IMG/VR virus record: IMGVR_UViG_3300021425_000041
Span: 1-58,804 of that record
Source: a virus
Direction: 5' to 3' (one strand)
DNA: 58,804 nucleotides
The notes under the pieces: generated by a model
What the model saw: only the letters and a program-made list of their open reading frames with translations
Databases searched by the model: none
What the model was told of the DNA's origin: nothing
Made by a program: the position numbers and the translations under genes
Shown here: piece by piece, positions 24,449 through 33,650 of the stretch
Layout of the letters: the number at the start of each line of letters is the position of its first letter
Numbering within the stretch: position 1 is the first letter of the stretch

Positions 24449-25903
24449 ATGAGTGAAATCAGTAAATTATTAAAGGAAAGTAGCAACCCTCAAGAACGTC
24501 TTATGGCAGAAACCCGTGGTTTGGTAAACAAATGGGAAAAAACAGGACTTCTTGAAGGAATTTCTACTGACACAGAAAAGAGTGGTATGTCCATTCTTTT
24601 AGAAAACCAAGCAAAGCAGTTGATCGATGAAGCAACACGCACAGGTACTTCTTCTGGATCAGAAGAGTGGAGTGGAGTAGCACTTCCACTTGTACGTCGT
24701 GTATTCGCAGAAATCGCATCAAAGGAATTCGTTTCCGTTCAACCAATGAATCTTCCATCCGGGTTGATTTTCTACTTAGACTTTAAGTATGGAACAAACC
24801 AATCCCGTCAGGGTAGTGGAAGTCTTTTCGGTGGTACAGGTTCTAAACTTGGATCAACTGACGAAGCAACAGGTGGTCTCTACGGAGAAGGACGTCATGG
24901 TTACTCAATCAATGACGTAAGTGTATCATTGGCTGCAAGTGGTGAGAAAATCACACTTCCAGGTGATGCTGATCTTGACGGTGTTCGTGCATTCCAATTC
25001 ACGGACTCTGCTGATAAAGTAGTAACAGTTGATGCTGAAGGTAATGTTGCAGGAGCAGCCGACGGAAATGGTACTCTTCAGTACCACAAGAAAACAACCG
25101 ACATCACCCGTGGTGATTTCGAAGACAATGATGTAAACGGAGGAGATTCCTCTACTGACACAGGTCTTAGACAAGACATCGGTATTCCAGAAATCAACTT
25201 GGAACTCAAAAGTGAACCAATCGTTGCTAAAACACGTAAGTTGAAAGCAGTTTGGACACCTGAGTTGGCACAAGACTTGAATGCTTATCATAGTATTGAC
25301 GCAGAAGCAGAATTGACTTCTCTTCTTTCCGAGTATGTTTCAATGGAAATTGATTTGGAAATTCTTGATATGCTTCTTGTTAACGCACATAGTAAATCAT
25401 CATTCAACGCCGCAACAAATGACTTGAAGGGTGGTGACACACAAGGAACATACTTCCAACGTCTTGGCACACAAATCCAAGGAATGAGCAACAAAATTCA
25501 TCAGTTGACTCTCCGTGGTGGTGCTAACTTCTTGGTATGTTCTCCACAAGTTGCAACAATCATTGAAAGTATTCCAGGATACGCAGCTGACACAGACGGA
25601 AATCAGTCTCAGTTTGCTATGGGAGTTACTAAGGTTGGTGCATTGAACAATCGTTTCCAAGTTTACAAGAACCCATACATGACAAGTGGTGACGTTCTCG
25701 TAGGTTTCCGTGGAACAAACTTCCTAGAAACAGGTGCGGTTTATGCTCCATACATTCCATTGATTCAAACACCATTAGTATACGATCCGGTAAACTTCAC
25801 ACCACGTCGTGGAGTTATGACTCGTTATGCTAAGAAAATGGTTCGTCCTGAATTCTACGGAAAGATTTCTGTCACAGGCTACGAAGGTTACAATCCTTCC
25901 TAA
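24449..25903 (+). CDS. gp23: Major capsid protein
   Basis: The 484-residue product shows the T4 gp23 pattern: VRRVFAEIASKEFVSVQPMNLPSGLIFYLDFKYG, YAKKMVRPEFYG at the C-terminus and the insertion region in between. T4 gp23 loses 65 N-terminal residues when gp21 cuts after FLTE. The matching site here is QLIDE|ATRTG (Glu61-Ala62), so a similar propeptide is predicted. GAGG precedes the ATG. It is co-transcribed with the scaffold from the late-type promoter, and a strong terminator follows immediately, as expected for a highly expressed gene. Confidence 0.93.
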   Translation: MSEISKLLKESSNPQERLMAETRGLVNKWEKTGLLEGISTDTEKSGMSILLENQAKQLIDEATRTGTSSGSEEWSGVALPLVRRVFAEIASKEFVSVQPMNLPSGLIFYLDFKYGTNQSRQGSGSLFGGTGSKLGSTDEATGGLYGEGRHGYSINDVSVSLAASGEKITLPGDADLDGVRAFQFTDSADKVVTVDAEGNVAGAADGNGTLQYHKKTTDITRGDFEDNDVNGGDSSTDTGLRQDIGIPEINLELKSEPIVAKTRKLKAVWTPELAQDLNAYHSIDAEAELTSLLSEYVSMEIDLEILDMLLVNAHSKSSFNAATNDLKGGDTQGTYFQRLGTQIQGMSNKIHQLTLRGGANFLVCSPQVATIIESIPGYAADTDGNQSQFAMGVTKVGALNNRFQVYKNPYMTSGDVLVGFRGTNFLETGAVYAPYIPLIQTPLVYDPVNFTPRRGVMTRYAKKMVRPEFYGKISVTGYEGYNPS

Positions 25904-25946
25904 GTTGTACAGAACTCGTCTTAGTACGAAGTATAACAAAAAATTT

Positions 25947-25974
25947 AAGAGGGGTTCTTTTGAACCCCTCTTTT
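25947..25974 (+). terminator. Rho-independent terminator after the capsid gene
   Basis: AAGAGGGGTTC and GAACCCCTCTT form an 11-bp stem with a TTTT loop, followed by further T residues. Confidence 0.9.
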
Positions 25975-26000
25975 ATTTTATAAGATTAACTCTGTTGCTT

Positions 26001-26009
26001 TATATTTAT
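26001..26009 (+). promoter_or_regulatory. Putative late promoter element before the neck operon
   Basis: Exact TATATTTAT ends only 4 nt before the ATG at 26014. No ribosome site; a leaderless mRNA is predicted. Confidence 0.6.
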
Positions 26010-26013
26010 ATTC

Positions 26014-27390
26014 ATGGAAGACGAGCAAACAAATAACGAAAAAGAAAACGACTTGGAAAATGAAAATTATGAACTAGAACGAGTTCGTTGGGAAGGGGAA
26101 GTTTCATCACCTGTGGGTAAGACTCCATTTGGTTTTTTTGATAAAGATGCTGAGTTTGTTTCATTTGCTCCACGTGCAGCTGATTGGGCAGCCAGAAGAT
26201 TAGGATACCCTATTGTAGATGTTGAGATGATTGATATGCAATTTTATGCTTGCTTTGAAGAAGCAGTAACTGAGTATAGTGCTCAAATTAATCAGTTTTC
26301 CATAAAACAAAATCTATATTCAATAAAAGGAACTTCAACTAGCATCAATTTAACAACAAGTGTACTGCAAACACAACCATTACCTTTTTATTTAAAATTA
26401 TCTGAAGCATATGGGGCTGAAGTGGGAGTTGGTGGTAATGTAGATTGGAGAAAAGCAAGTCTTGAAGTAAAAGAAGGTGTACAAACATACGATTTACAAG
26501 GTTTGTTTAACAATTACTATATTGATCCAAAAACTGGTGAAAAGAAAATAGAAAAAATAGAAGTTAAAAGAATCTTTCACCACCCACCACCTGCATTAAA
26601 TAAAATTTACGATCCAATGTCGAATTCAGGGATGTCACATTCTAATATGTTAAACGAGTTTAATTGGTCAGGAATGTCACCAGTTGGTACGCAGTTTTTA
26701 TTGCGACCTGTCAACGAAGATTTAATGAGATTGCAAGCAATTGAATTTAACGAGCAAGTACGAAGAAGTGCATACGGATTTGAGATTGTAAATAATAAAC
26801 TTACAATTTTTCCTGTTCCCACTAAAGATTTCACATTGTGGTTTGATTATGTATTTAAACGTGAAAGAGACATCGCAGCCGTACAAGGATATGTTGACGC
26901 AGACGAATTTAATGTAATTCCAAAAACACAAACAGAAGTGGTGGAAGAAACTAATCAACAAGTAGTAGTTGATAAAACTGTAAATGGATTAAATCCCGGT
27001 GACCCAATTCCACAACCTGACAATTATCTAAATGAAACGGTTGATTCTGTAACTGATTTAAGTAATGCTCCTTATCAATTTCATAGTTTTGGAACAATTA
27101 ATGATGTAGGAAAACGATGGATAATGAAATATTATCTAGCAACTTGTAAAGAATTACTTGGTGCAGTAAGAGCAAAATATCAAAGTATTCCAATTCCTGG
27201 TGGTGAAACTTCTTTAGACGGAGATGCTTTGAGATCAGAAGCACAAGCAGAAAAAGAACAACTTATTACAGAACTAAGAGAGGATTTAGAAGTGACAAGT
27301 CGTAGCACAACAAGTGAGCAATTAAATCAAGTATCTGATAATCTTCAAGAAAATCTAAGAAAGGTCCCTAACTTTCTGTATATAGGATAA
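26014..27390 (+). CDS. gp13: Neck protein, gp13-like by position
   Basis: This 458-residue virion protein has an acidic N-terminal 30 residues. A conserved block follows (FAPRAADWAARRLGYPIVDVEMIDMQFYACFEEAVTEYS), a pattern seen in head-completion or connector proteins of marine T4-like phages. The assignment to gp13 rests mainly on gene order: two more proteins follow, the second with clear gp15 features, as in the T4 13-14-15 block. T4 gp13 is shorter (309). The neck joins the filled head to the tail. No ribosome site lies before the ATG. Confidence 0.6.
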   Translation: MEDEQTNNEKENDLENENYELERVRWEGEVSSPVGKTPFGFFDKDAEFVSFAPRAADWAARRLGYPIVDVEMIDMQFYACFEEAVTEYSAQINQFSIKQNLYSIKGTSTSINLTTSVLQTQPLPFYLKLSEAYGAEVGVGGNVDWRKASLEVKEGVQTYDLQGLFNNYYIDPKTGEKKIEKIEVKRIFHHPPPALNKIYDPMSNSGMSHSNMLNEFNWSGMSPVGTQFLLRPVNEDLMRLQAIEFNEQVRRSAYGFEIVNNKLTIFPVPTKDFTLWFDYVFKRERDIAAVQGYVDADEFNVIPKTQTEVVEETNQQVVVDKTVNGLNPGDPIPQPDNYLNETVDSVTDLSNAPYQFHSFGTINDVGKRWIMKYYLATCKELLGAVRAKYQSIPIPGGETSLDGDALRSEAQAEKEQLITELREDLEVTSRSTTSEQLNQVSDNLQENLRKVPNFLYIG

Positions 27391-27394
27391 TAAA

Positions 27395-27856
27395 ATGTCA
27401 AGAGGGAGGTATTTTAGTAGAAGAGATGTTCGTATGATGAACAGTCTAAATGGTGAATTACTTTCAAGTATCATTGAACAAACTGTTGTTATATACAGAA
27501 TAGATGCAGAATCTACTCAAGAAAATATGTATGGTGAAAGTCTTAATAAATTTTATTTTGACGGAATTGAAATTCAATGCTTAGTTGAAAACGATCCTGA
27601 AAGTACTGTATATGAAGGTTTTGGTCCAGATGTAAAGAAAGGTACGGTATTTAAATTTCACCAAAAATTGTGTGAGATAAAAGATATATATCCTCAAATT
27701 GGTGATATAGTATCATGGGAAAATGCTTATTTTGAAATTGAGAATGTAGTAGAAAATCAATTTCTAGGTGGTCAACCAGAAAAGAATTATAGTTTATTGT
27801 GTAATGCACACTTGAGTAGAAATAGTAAAATAAATCTAAGGGAACGGAACATATAA
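27395..27856 (+). CDS. gp14: Neck/connector protein, gp14-like by position
   Basis: The 153-residue product has an N-terminal basic segment (SRGRYFSRRDVRMM) and a beta-rich core. It ends QIGDIVSWENAYFEIENVVENQFLGGQ, the type of segment found in tail-terminator and head-completion proteins. It is shorter than T4 gp14 (256). It starts 4 nt after the preceding gene and shares one base with the next. Assignment is by synteny. Confidence 0.55.
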   Translation: MSRGRYFSRRDVRMMNSLNGELLSSIIEQTVVIYRIDAESTQENMYGESLNKFYFDGIEIQCLVENDPESTVYEGFGPDVKKGTVFKFHQKLCEIKDIYPQIGDIVSWENAYFEIENVVENQFLGGQPEKNYSLLCNAHLSRNSKINLRERNI

Positions 27857-29103
27857 TGGTTGATTACAATAAAGTTAATAATCCATTTATTACTTTAAAA
27901 AAGTTATCTGGAACTGATGAAAAGAGTTTTACTGCTAAGTTAAATTCATCACCACCTTCTGTTGATAATGATGCTTATCGTTCTAATATGAAAAAATCAA
28001 AAGATTCTTTTTATTCTGACAATCGTGCGGAAAAAATGAGAGATGATTCAAATGATGTTGATTACGATAAATATACTGTTACTTTAATGGATATTGATAA
28101 TATATTGTATGAATATTTTATTAATGTTATTAATCCACAGGTAGAAGATGCTAATAATTCAATAATAAGTGTACCTGTTCGTCATGCTTCACCTGAAAGA
28201 TGGAGTGCAATTCAACGGGATGGAGTTTATCGTGATACAAAAGGAATGGTACAAAAACCCATGATTATATTCTCAAGAACATCCGTATCTAATGATGATT
28301 CTTTTGCTCATTTTAATAGGCATTTAAATGTACCATTTGTAAAGAAGTTTACAAAGAAGAATATGTACGATAAATTCTCTGCGTTAACAGGTGCAAAACC
28401 AATTCAAGAAATACATAACATTGCATTTCCCGATCATGTGATTTTAAATTATGATTTTACAATGACAACTGAATATGTTCAGCAAATGAATACACTCGTT
28501 GAAATTGTTAATTGGGCAAGCAATGATTATTGGGGTGATCCTGGTAGATTAAAATTTAGAGCATCTATTGATTCATTTACAAATAATGTTGAAACTCCAA
28601 CTGACGATGATCGTGTTGTTACAACGACATTTAGTTTAACCGTAAATGCTTATTTGCTACCTGAAGTATTTAACAACACAAAAACAAAACAAAAAAGTCT
28701 TACAAATAGACGTGCTATATTCGGAACTGAACTTATCTCGGATACAACAAATATTCACGGAAAACCTCAATCAGTTTTAAATAGTGGATTTTCCAAGAAT
28801 ATAATTCTGAACAGAAAAAATAGAGAAGTATTTTTGGATGGGGATGTTGGTGATGAATACGAAGTACGAGTGTGGAACGATGAAGAATTTTATACTTTAT
28901 ATATTGATGATGTGGCATATAAAATTTCATTTACAATTATAGATGAACAAGATATACTGATTTTTAATTATGAAACTGACGAAGAAGTTTTTTTAAATAA
29001 AAACGAGTCAATTGAAATAAACTCTGAACGAACAAATAAAAATATATTATTAAAAACACACGAAATGTCAGTTGACATTTTAACAATACAATATATTTCT
29101 TGA
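27856..29103 (+). CDS. gp15: Tail completion / sheath stabiliser, gp15-like
   Basis: In this 415-residue protein residues 70-270 follow the T4 gp15 plan: a VPVRHASPERW strand corresponding to VPITYASKEHF, NYDFTMTTEYVQQMNTLVEIVNWASND corresponding to YELSIFTRYEDDMFQIVEQILPYF, and FSLTVNAYLLPE corresponding to LTFEVNGWMYPP. In T4, gp15 forms the hexameric cap that ends the tail tube and sheath. The C-terminal 130 residues form an extra beta-rich domain absent from T4 gp15 (272 residues). Start overlaps the previous stop by one base; GGGAACGGAA lies upstream. Confidence 0.7.
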   Translation: MVDYNKVNNPFITLKKLSGTDEKSFTAKLNSSPPSVDNDAYRSNMKKSKDSFYSDNRAEKMRDDSNDVDYDKYTVTLMDIDNILYEYFINVINPQVEDANNSIISVPVRHASPERWSAIQRDGVYRDTKGMVQKPMIIFSRTSVSNDDSFAHFNRHLNVPFVKKFTKKNMYDKFSALTGAKPIQEIHNIAFPDHVILNYDFTMTTEYVQQMNTLVEIVNWASNDYWGDPGRLKFRASIDSFTNNVETPTDDDRVVTTTFSLTVNAYLLPEVFNNTKTKQKSLTNRRAIFGTELISDTTNIHGKPQSVLNSGFSKNIILNRKNREVFLDGDVGDEYEVRVWNDEEFYTLYIDDVAYKISFTIIDEQDILIFNYETDEEVFLNKNESIEINSERTNKNILLKTHEMSVDILTIQYIS

Positions 29104-29135
29104 TTTATGTGCGTAAATAACTTATTATTAAACGC

Positions 29136-29420
29136 ATGGAAAAAAATAAAAATATTAAACTAACCTCAGACGAACTATCTGAACTCGTTATGTTAAATAA
29201 TGAGTATCAAGATGTTCTAATAAAATTAGGTCAGTTGTCTTTGAGAAAGAAGCAACTTAATATTGAACAGGATTCGATTCAAAAAAATGAAGAAGAATGT
29301 TTGACACTATATAATGAGTTGGAAAAAACAGAATCAAACTTTAAAGAAAGAATTGTACGCAAATATGGTGAAGGAAGTCTTGATATAAATGCAGGTACTT
29401 ATATTTTGTCGAAAAAATAA
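29136..29420 (+). CDS. Short coiled-coil protein of unknown function
   Basis: Most of this 94-residue product forms a predicted coiled coil (ELVMLNNEYQDVLIKLGQLSLRKKQLN and onwards). The C-terminus is VRKYGEGSLDINAGTYILSKK. This type of small protein is common between tail genes of T4-like phages. No ribosome site is apparent. It may be a chaperone or assembly factor, but this is a guess. Confidence 0.55.
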   Translation: MEKNKNIKLTSDELSELVMLNNEYQDVLIKLGQLSLRKKQLNIEQDSIQKNEEECLTLYNELEKTESNFKERIVRKYGEGSLDINAGTYILSKK

Positions 29421-29452
29421 TAGATAAATATATGATTTTGAAATTTTCAAAA

Positions 29453-29461
29453 CATATTTAT
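29453..29461 (+). promoter_or_regulatory. Putative late promoter element of the sheath gene
   Basis: CATATTTAT matches the recurrent motif except for the first base. It is followed by a 56-nt leader with a strong AAAGGAG ribosome site. Confidence 0.45.
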
Positions 29462-29517
29462 GAATAAATATTAAATTTCCATATTCAACCCAAAAACCAT
29501 AAAGGAGACAAATCAAG

Positions 29518-32175
29518 ATGGCAGAAAGAACAGTAAGTCCAGCAGTATTCACCAAAGAAATCGATCAAACTTTTTTGACTCAAGGTATCTCACAAATTGG
29601 TGGTGCGGTTGTAGGACCCTTCTCAAGAGGACCTGCATACTCACCCACAATTGTTAGAACCATAGCAGAATTGGAAGATTTGTTTGGGATTCCCGAAGGA
29701 AAATATTATCAACCATTCACCGCACGTGAATATTTAAAGCATCAAGGTGTTGTAACAATCGTTCGTGTTGGTGATCTAGGTGGTTATCGTCAAGAAAATG
29801 CTTTGATTATTAAAGCAGTTGTAACTGACACCACAGATTATAGTGGAACACTTAGTGGTTCACTTACAGGATCACTTGATACACCAGAAGAAGGTGACGA
29901 AATTGTTATCGGTGTATTGGCAAACACATTGTGGGCAGACAATGGTCAACCAGCAGTAGACGCAATTCGTGATGGATTTGAAAATACAACGATTGACAAA
30001 GAAACTTCCTTAATGTTTTATGAAGGTGAAATTATTGATGACGAAGGAAACGAAGTCGTTGTTGGTAATTTTGAATCAACACTTTATCTTAGAAGAACCG
30101 TTCGTACCGTTGATGAAGATACAGGTGAGGTCATTGAAAGTATTCAAAGTTTAAAATCAAATTATGATTCTGACTATGTTTTCAGTATTGATCCAAAAGC
30201 ACCTGATAGTCTTCAAAACATCTTCGGTAGAGCACCAAAGAAAAATATTGAACCAGCATACTTCTATTCATACTTTGAAAATGCACAAGAAAGAATTTTC
30301 AATAACATCATGAATGGTGTTAAGTATAAAATTGAAGTTGAAACATCAAACGAAGCAATCGTATTTGAATACGAAGATTCAAAGACTGAAGAAATCTTAG
30401 ATGATCCTTGGCAACCAGGAGCAGTTTCATTTAGTTGCCGTCCTGCGGAAACTCCGTGGATTCAGTCACAAAAAATCAGTGGAAGACGTTTCAACTTGTT
30501 CAAAGTTTGGACACGTAACATGGGTTCATCTGCTAATCGTGAAATCAAAATTGGTATTTACAATGTAAGAACACCTGGATCAATCCAAGACTCAGACTAC
30601 GGAACATTTAGTTTGATCGTTCGTGCGTTCAACGATTCTGATCGTGGCCAAAACGTTGTTGAGAATTATGATGCAGTTACTTTAGACCCACTTAGTCCTA
30701 GATACTTACCACGTGTTATTGGTGATCGTTTCACAACTATCAATAACAAAGGTAAATTAATTGACTATGGTGATTACATCAATCTTAGTAATTGGATTCG
30801 TATCGAAATGCCAGCTGATAGTACTCCTCCACCAAATGCAATGCCATATGGTCACGGATCATACTTCACACCAATTGCTGGATACGAAACTCCACCAATC
30901 CAATACTCCCATGCTTCTCAGTATGAAAGACAACCTGGAAGATACTTCAATGGAGCAGTGTTTAACCAAAGCAGTCCTGACGGAATTTTAGAACTTCCAC
31001 GTACTGCACGTGACACTTCTGAATTGTTTGCACCACTTCCTTATTTGTCTGACGATGCCGGAATGGGTTATTACATGGATGAACCTGGTCAAGTAGAAGA
31101 AGAAGTTGACGGAGAAACAACTTCATATGCAGTTGATTCAATTCCTGTTAATCCTCCCGCAGTTGACGAATTAGCAACTGCTAAGTTAAGAAGGTTCTTG
31201 GTAGGTTTCCAAGGTGGATTTGACGGAAAAGCACCAAATCATCCAATTTACTTAGGTAAACACATAACAGAAAATAACGTACAAGGTTTAGATTGTAGTA
31301 AACGATTCTCAAGTGGAACAAAGGGATATGTTCGTGCATTCGCTGCATTGAGCAACCAAGACGAGTTTGATATTAACTTGCTTGTAACACCTGGATTGAG
31401 TCTTGATCTCCATAGAACTGTAATCAATCGTGGTGTTGATTTATGTGAAAGTCGTGAAGATTGTTTTTATATCCTTGACTGCGTAAGTGCTCACAACCAA
31501 CCAGGTCGTGTTGACGATGCAGTTCAACAAGTATCAACAATCGATAGTAACTATTGTGCAACATATTACCCTTGGGTTAAAATCATTGATCCAGCAACTA
31601 ACGTATTGCAACCATATCCACCATCAGCACTTATGATGTCTGTTTATGCTTCAAACGATAAGTCGGCTGCTGAGTGGTTTGCACCTGCCGGTTTAAATCG
31701 TGGTGGTATTGAAGCTGCGGTTACTGTTATGGATCGTCTTAACTTTGCTGAAAGAGATCAACTTTACGAAGGTAAGGTTAATCCAATCGCTGCGTTTCCT
31801 GGTCAAGGAATTGTTGCTTTCGGTCAAAAGACTCTACAACGTCGTGCAAGTGCATTGGACAGAGTTAACGTTCGTCGTTTGCTTATCAATCTTAAGAAAT
31901 TCATTGCAAGTTCTTCAAGATTCCTACTTTTCGAGCAAAATGTAGCATCTACACGCAACCGTTTCTTGAATATTGTTAATCCGTTCTTGGAAAATGTTCA
32001 ACAACGTCATGGTTTGTATGCTTTCCGTGTTATCATGGATGAGTCAAACAACACACCTGACCTTATTGACAGAAATATCCTCTACGGACAGATATTCTTG
32101 CAACCTGCACGTGCAGTTGAGTTTGTTATCCTTGACTTCAATCTTACACCAACTGGTGCAAGTTTTGAGGCATAA
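29518..32175 (+). CDS. gp18: Tail sheath protein
   Basis: The 885-residue product starts with the sheath signature VSPAVFTKEIDQTFLTQGISQIGGAVVGPFSRGPA and has the conserved C-terminal core: LLINLKKFIASSSRFLLFEQNVASTRNRF, then GLYAFRVIMDESNN and LQPARAVEFVILDF. The sheath contracts around the tube to drive ejection. It is larger than T4 gp18 (659), with insertions in the middle that form the outer domains. AGGAG lies 10 nt before the ATG and a very strong terminator follows, fitting high late expression. Confidence 0.95.
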   Translation: MAERTVSPAVFTKEIDQTFLTQGISQIGGAVVGPFSRGPAYSPTIVRTIAELEDLFGIPEGKYYQPFTAREYLKHQGVVTIVRVGDLGGYRQENALIIKAVVTDTTDYSGTLSGSLTGSLDTPEEGDEIVIGVLANTLWADNGQPAVDAIRDGFENTTIDKETSLMFYEGEIIDDEGNEVVVGNFESTLYLRRTVRTVDEDTGEVIESIQSLKSNYDSDYVFSIDPKAPDSLQNIFGRAPKKNIEPAYFYSYFENAQERIFNNIMNGVKYKIEVETSNEAIVFEYEDSKTEEILDDPWQPGAVSFSCRPAETPWIQSQKISGRRFNLFKVWTRNMGSSANREIKIGIYNVRTPGSIQDSDYGTFSLIVRAFNDSDRGQNVVENYDAVTLDPLSPRYLPRVIGDRFTTINNKGKLIDYGDYINLSNWIRIEMPADSTPPPNAMPYGHGSYFTPIAGYETPPIQYSHASQYERQPGRYFNGAVFNQSSPDGILELPRTARDTSELFAPLPYLSDDAGMGYYMDEPGQVEEEVDGETTSYAVDSIPVNPPAVDELATAKLRRFLVGFQGGFDGKAPNHPIYLGKHITENNVQGLDCSKRFSSGTKGYVRAFAALSNQDEFDINLLVTPGLSLDLHRTVINRGVDLCESREDCFYILDCVSAHNQPGRVDDAVQQVSTIDSNYCATYYPWVKIIDPATNVLQPYPPSALMMSVYASNDKSAAEWFAPAGLNRGGIEAAVTVMDRLNFAERDQLYEGKVNPIAAFPGQGIVAFGQKTLQRRASALDRVNVRRLLINLKKFIASSSRFLLFEQNVASTRNRFLNIVNPFLENVQQRHGLYAFRVIMDESNNTPDLIDRNILYGQIFLQPARAVEFVILDFNLTPTGASFEA

Positions 32176-32200
32176 GAATAATAAAATTCTAAAATTTAAA

Positions 32201-32230
32201 AACCCCTCTGTTCGCAGAGGGGTTTTTTTA
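32201..32230 (+). terminator. Rho-independent terminator with UUCG tetraloop after the sheath gene
   Basis: AACCCCTCTG and CAGAGGGGTT form a 10-bp stem closed by the extra-stable TTCG loop, followed by six more T residues. Confidence 0.93.
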
Positions 32231-32238
32231 TGTAGATA

Positions 32239-32247
32239 TATATTTAT
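32239..32247 (+). promoter_or_regulatory. Putative late promoter element
   Basis: Exact TATATTTAT lies between the sheath terminator and the ATG at 32253, ending 5 nt before it. No ribosome site. Confidence 0.6.
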
Positions 32248-32252
32248 TAGAA

Positions 32253-32957
32253 ATGGATATGTCGTTAACAGAAATTCTTCATGAACTTCAATACAAAGAG
32301 TTTTGTAAATTTGTAAAAGAAAATAAACTCGATGCAGATGAAAACCAACTGAATGAATTTGTTATTCCTGGAAAACTTAAAAAGATTTGGTCTTTTTTGA
32401 CGGAACTAAAAGATATAATAAAAGTCAAATTAAAAGACTTAGTAAAATTGTTTTTAAACAAAGTTGTATTTAAGTTCTTCGCAAAAATTAAATTCAGTTT
32501 AAGTTATTTATTTAATCTTGTTAAAAAAGGATTTAAGGCATACAAACAAGTAATAAAAGCAATAGGTGAGTATATGGCAAGTACCAAGGTTGGACGATGG
32601 ACTGAGGATAAACTAAAAGACTTAGATGCGTTCTTGGCAAAGCATCCTAAAACAAAAAGAATAGCAGGATTAGCAGTTGCGGGTATTTTGATTTACATTT
32701 GGTTAAATATGACATTTACTGGCAATGCAGATTACGACTTTGACATGGGGGATATGATTATGGCACTTGGTGGTGGTTTTACATTATCAACATTATTTGC
32801 AGGACCAGAGGGTATGGCATTGTTAACATTATTCGCAACTGGTGTTATCGGATTATCATTTCCATGGCCTGGACCACAACACATACAATTCATTGGTGCA
32901 GTTGTATATGGTTCTGCAAAATTGGTGGGACAAAAACTAACAAAGGACAAAACATAA
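32253..32957 (+). CDS. Membrane-associated protein between sheath and tube genes
   Basis: The N-terminal half of this 234-residue product is lysine-rich and helical. A hydrophobic segment RIAGLAVAGILIYIWLNMTF (about 145-164) and a second hydrophobic stretch near 175-215 (ALGGGFTLSTLFAGPEGMALLTLFATGVIGLSF) look like membrane helices. It could be a holin-like or ejection-related protein, or an inner virion protein. T4 has no counterpart between 18 and 19. Two ATGs are possible, 32253 and 32259. Expression is probably late and from a leaderless mRNA. Confidence 0.55.
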   Translation: MDMSLTEILHELQYKEFCKFVKENKLDADENQLNEFVIPGKLKKIWSFLTELKDIIKVKLKDLVKLFLNKVVFKFFAKIKFSLSYLFNLVKKGFKAYKQVIKAIGEYMASTKVGRWTEDKLKDLDAFLAKHPKTKRIAGLAVAGILIYIWLNMTFTGNADYDFDMGDMIMALGGGFTLSTLFAGPEGMALLTLFATGVIGLSFPWPGPQHIQFIGAVVYGSAKLVGQKLTKDKT

Positions 32958-33029
32958 ATAAATATATTTTTTAATTTACACACTATTTATATTAGTTGAT
33001 TGAAAAAATGAATTTTCAGATTTTTAATC

Positions 33030-33038
33030 AATATTTAT
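33030..33038 (+). promoter_or_regulatory. Putative late promoter element of the tube gene
   Basis: AATATTTAT matches the recurrent motif at 8 of 9 positions. The following leader of 36 nt carries TGGAG at 33060-33064. An AT-rich inverted repeat (TTGATT/AATCAA, 32996-33031) lies just upstream. Confidence 0.45.
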
Positions 33039-33074
33039 ACTAAAAGTTAATCATTAAACTGGAGAACAAAAAAA

Positions 33075-33566
33075 ATGGCACAAGTTATTTCAACCGAAGA
33101 AATGTTTTTTACGGCATTTGAACCGAAAACAGCAAATCGTTTTATCATGTATATGGACGGAGTTCCTGCTTATCTTATTAAGAGTGTTACTCGTCCCAAC
33201 CTTACTATTGATGTACAAACAATGGACCACATCAATATCAAAAGAAAGTTAAGAGCTGGTAAGGCAGAATGGCAAGACATCACAATGACACTTTATGATC
33301 CAGTAGTTCCTAGTGCGGCTCAGACTGCAATGGAATGGATTCGTCTTTCTCACGAATCTGTAACCGGAAGAAATGGTTATGCCGACTTCTATAAAAAAGA
33401 CCTTGTTATTAACACTTTGGGTCCTGTAGGTGACCTTGTTGAAGAATGGACAATCAAAGGTGCATTCTGTAACTCAACAAACTTTGGTACACTTGACTGG
33501 GAAACCGGTGACAAATTGACCGTTGAATTGACAATATCTTACGATTACGCAATTCTTCAATTCTAA
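33075..33566 (+). CDS. gp19: Tail tube protein
   Basis: The 163-residue product is the same length as T4 gp19. It has the typical pattern EPKTANRFIMYMDGVPAYLIKSVTRPNL, a middle DITMTLYDPVVPSAAQ and a C-terminal segment (LDWETGDKLTVELTISYDYA). It polymerises on the baseplate to form the DNA channel inside the sheath. A good ribosome site precedes it and a terminator follows directly, so it is a monocistronic late unit. Confidence 0.93.
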   Translation: MAQVISTEEMFFTAFEPKTANRFIMYMDGVPAYLIKSVTRPNLTIDVQTMDHINIKRKLRAGKAEWQDITMTLYDPVVPSAAQTAMEWIRLSHESVTGRNGYADFYKKDLVINTLGPVGDLVEEWTIKGAFCNSTNFGTLDWETGDKLTVELTISYDYAILQF

Positions 33567-33602
33567 TTGTATAACCAAAACATTCAGTTTAATGTTAAAA
33601 AA

Positions 33603-33628
33603 AACTTCCGTAAGGAAGTTTTTTTTTT
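33603..33628 (+). terminator. Rho-independent terminator after the tube gene
   Basis: AACTTCC and GGAAGTT with a GTAA loop. The stem is extended by flanking A and T runs, with a run of more than eight T after it. Confidence 0.9.
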
Positions 33629-33635
33629 GCTTATA

Positions 33636-33644
33636 TATATTTAT
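33636..33644 (+). promoter_or_regulatory. Putative late promoter element
   Basis: Exact TATATTTAT, ending 6 nt before the ATG at 33651 and directly after the tube terminator. No ribosome site. Confidence 0.6.
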
Positions 33645-33650
33645 CCTTAC

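Noticed and set aside
33567-33650. Upstream extension of the 33651 gene (28 extra codons)
   Set aside because: It would run through a strong terminator and the late promoter element and begins with TTG; the ATG at 33651 is far better placed.
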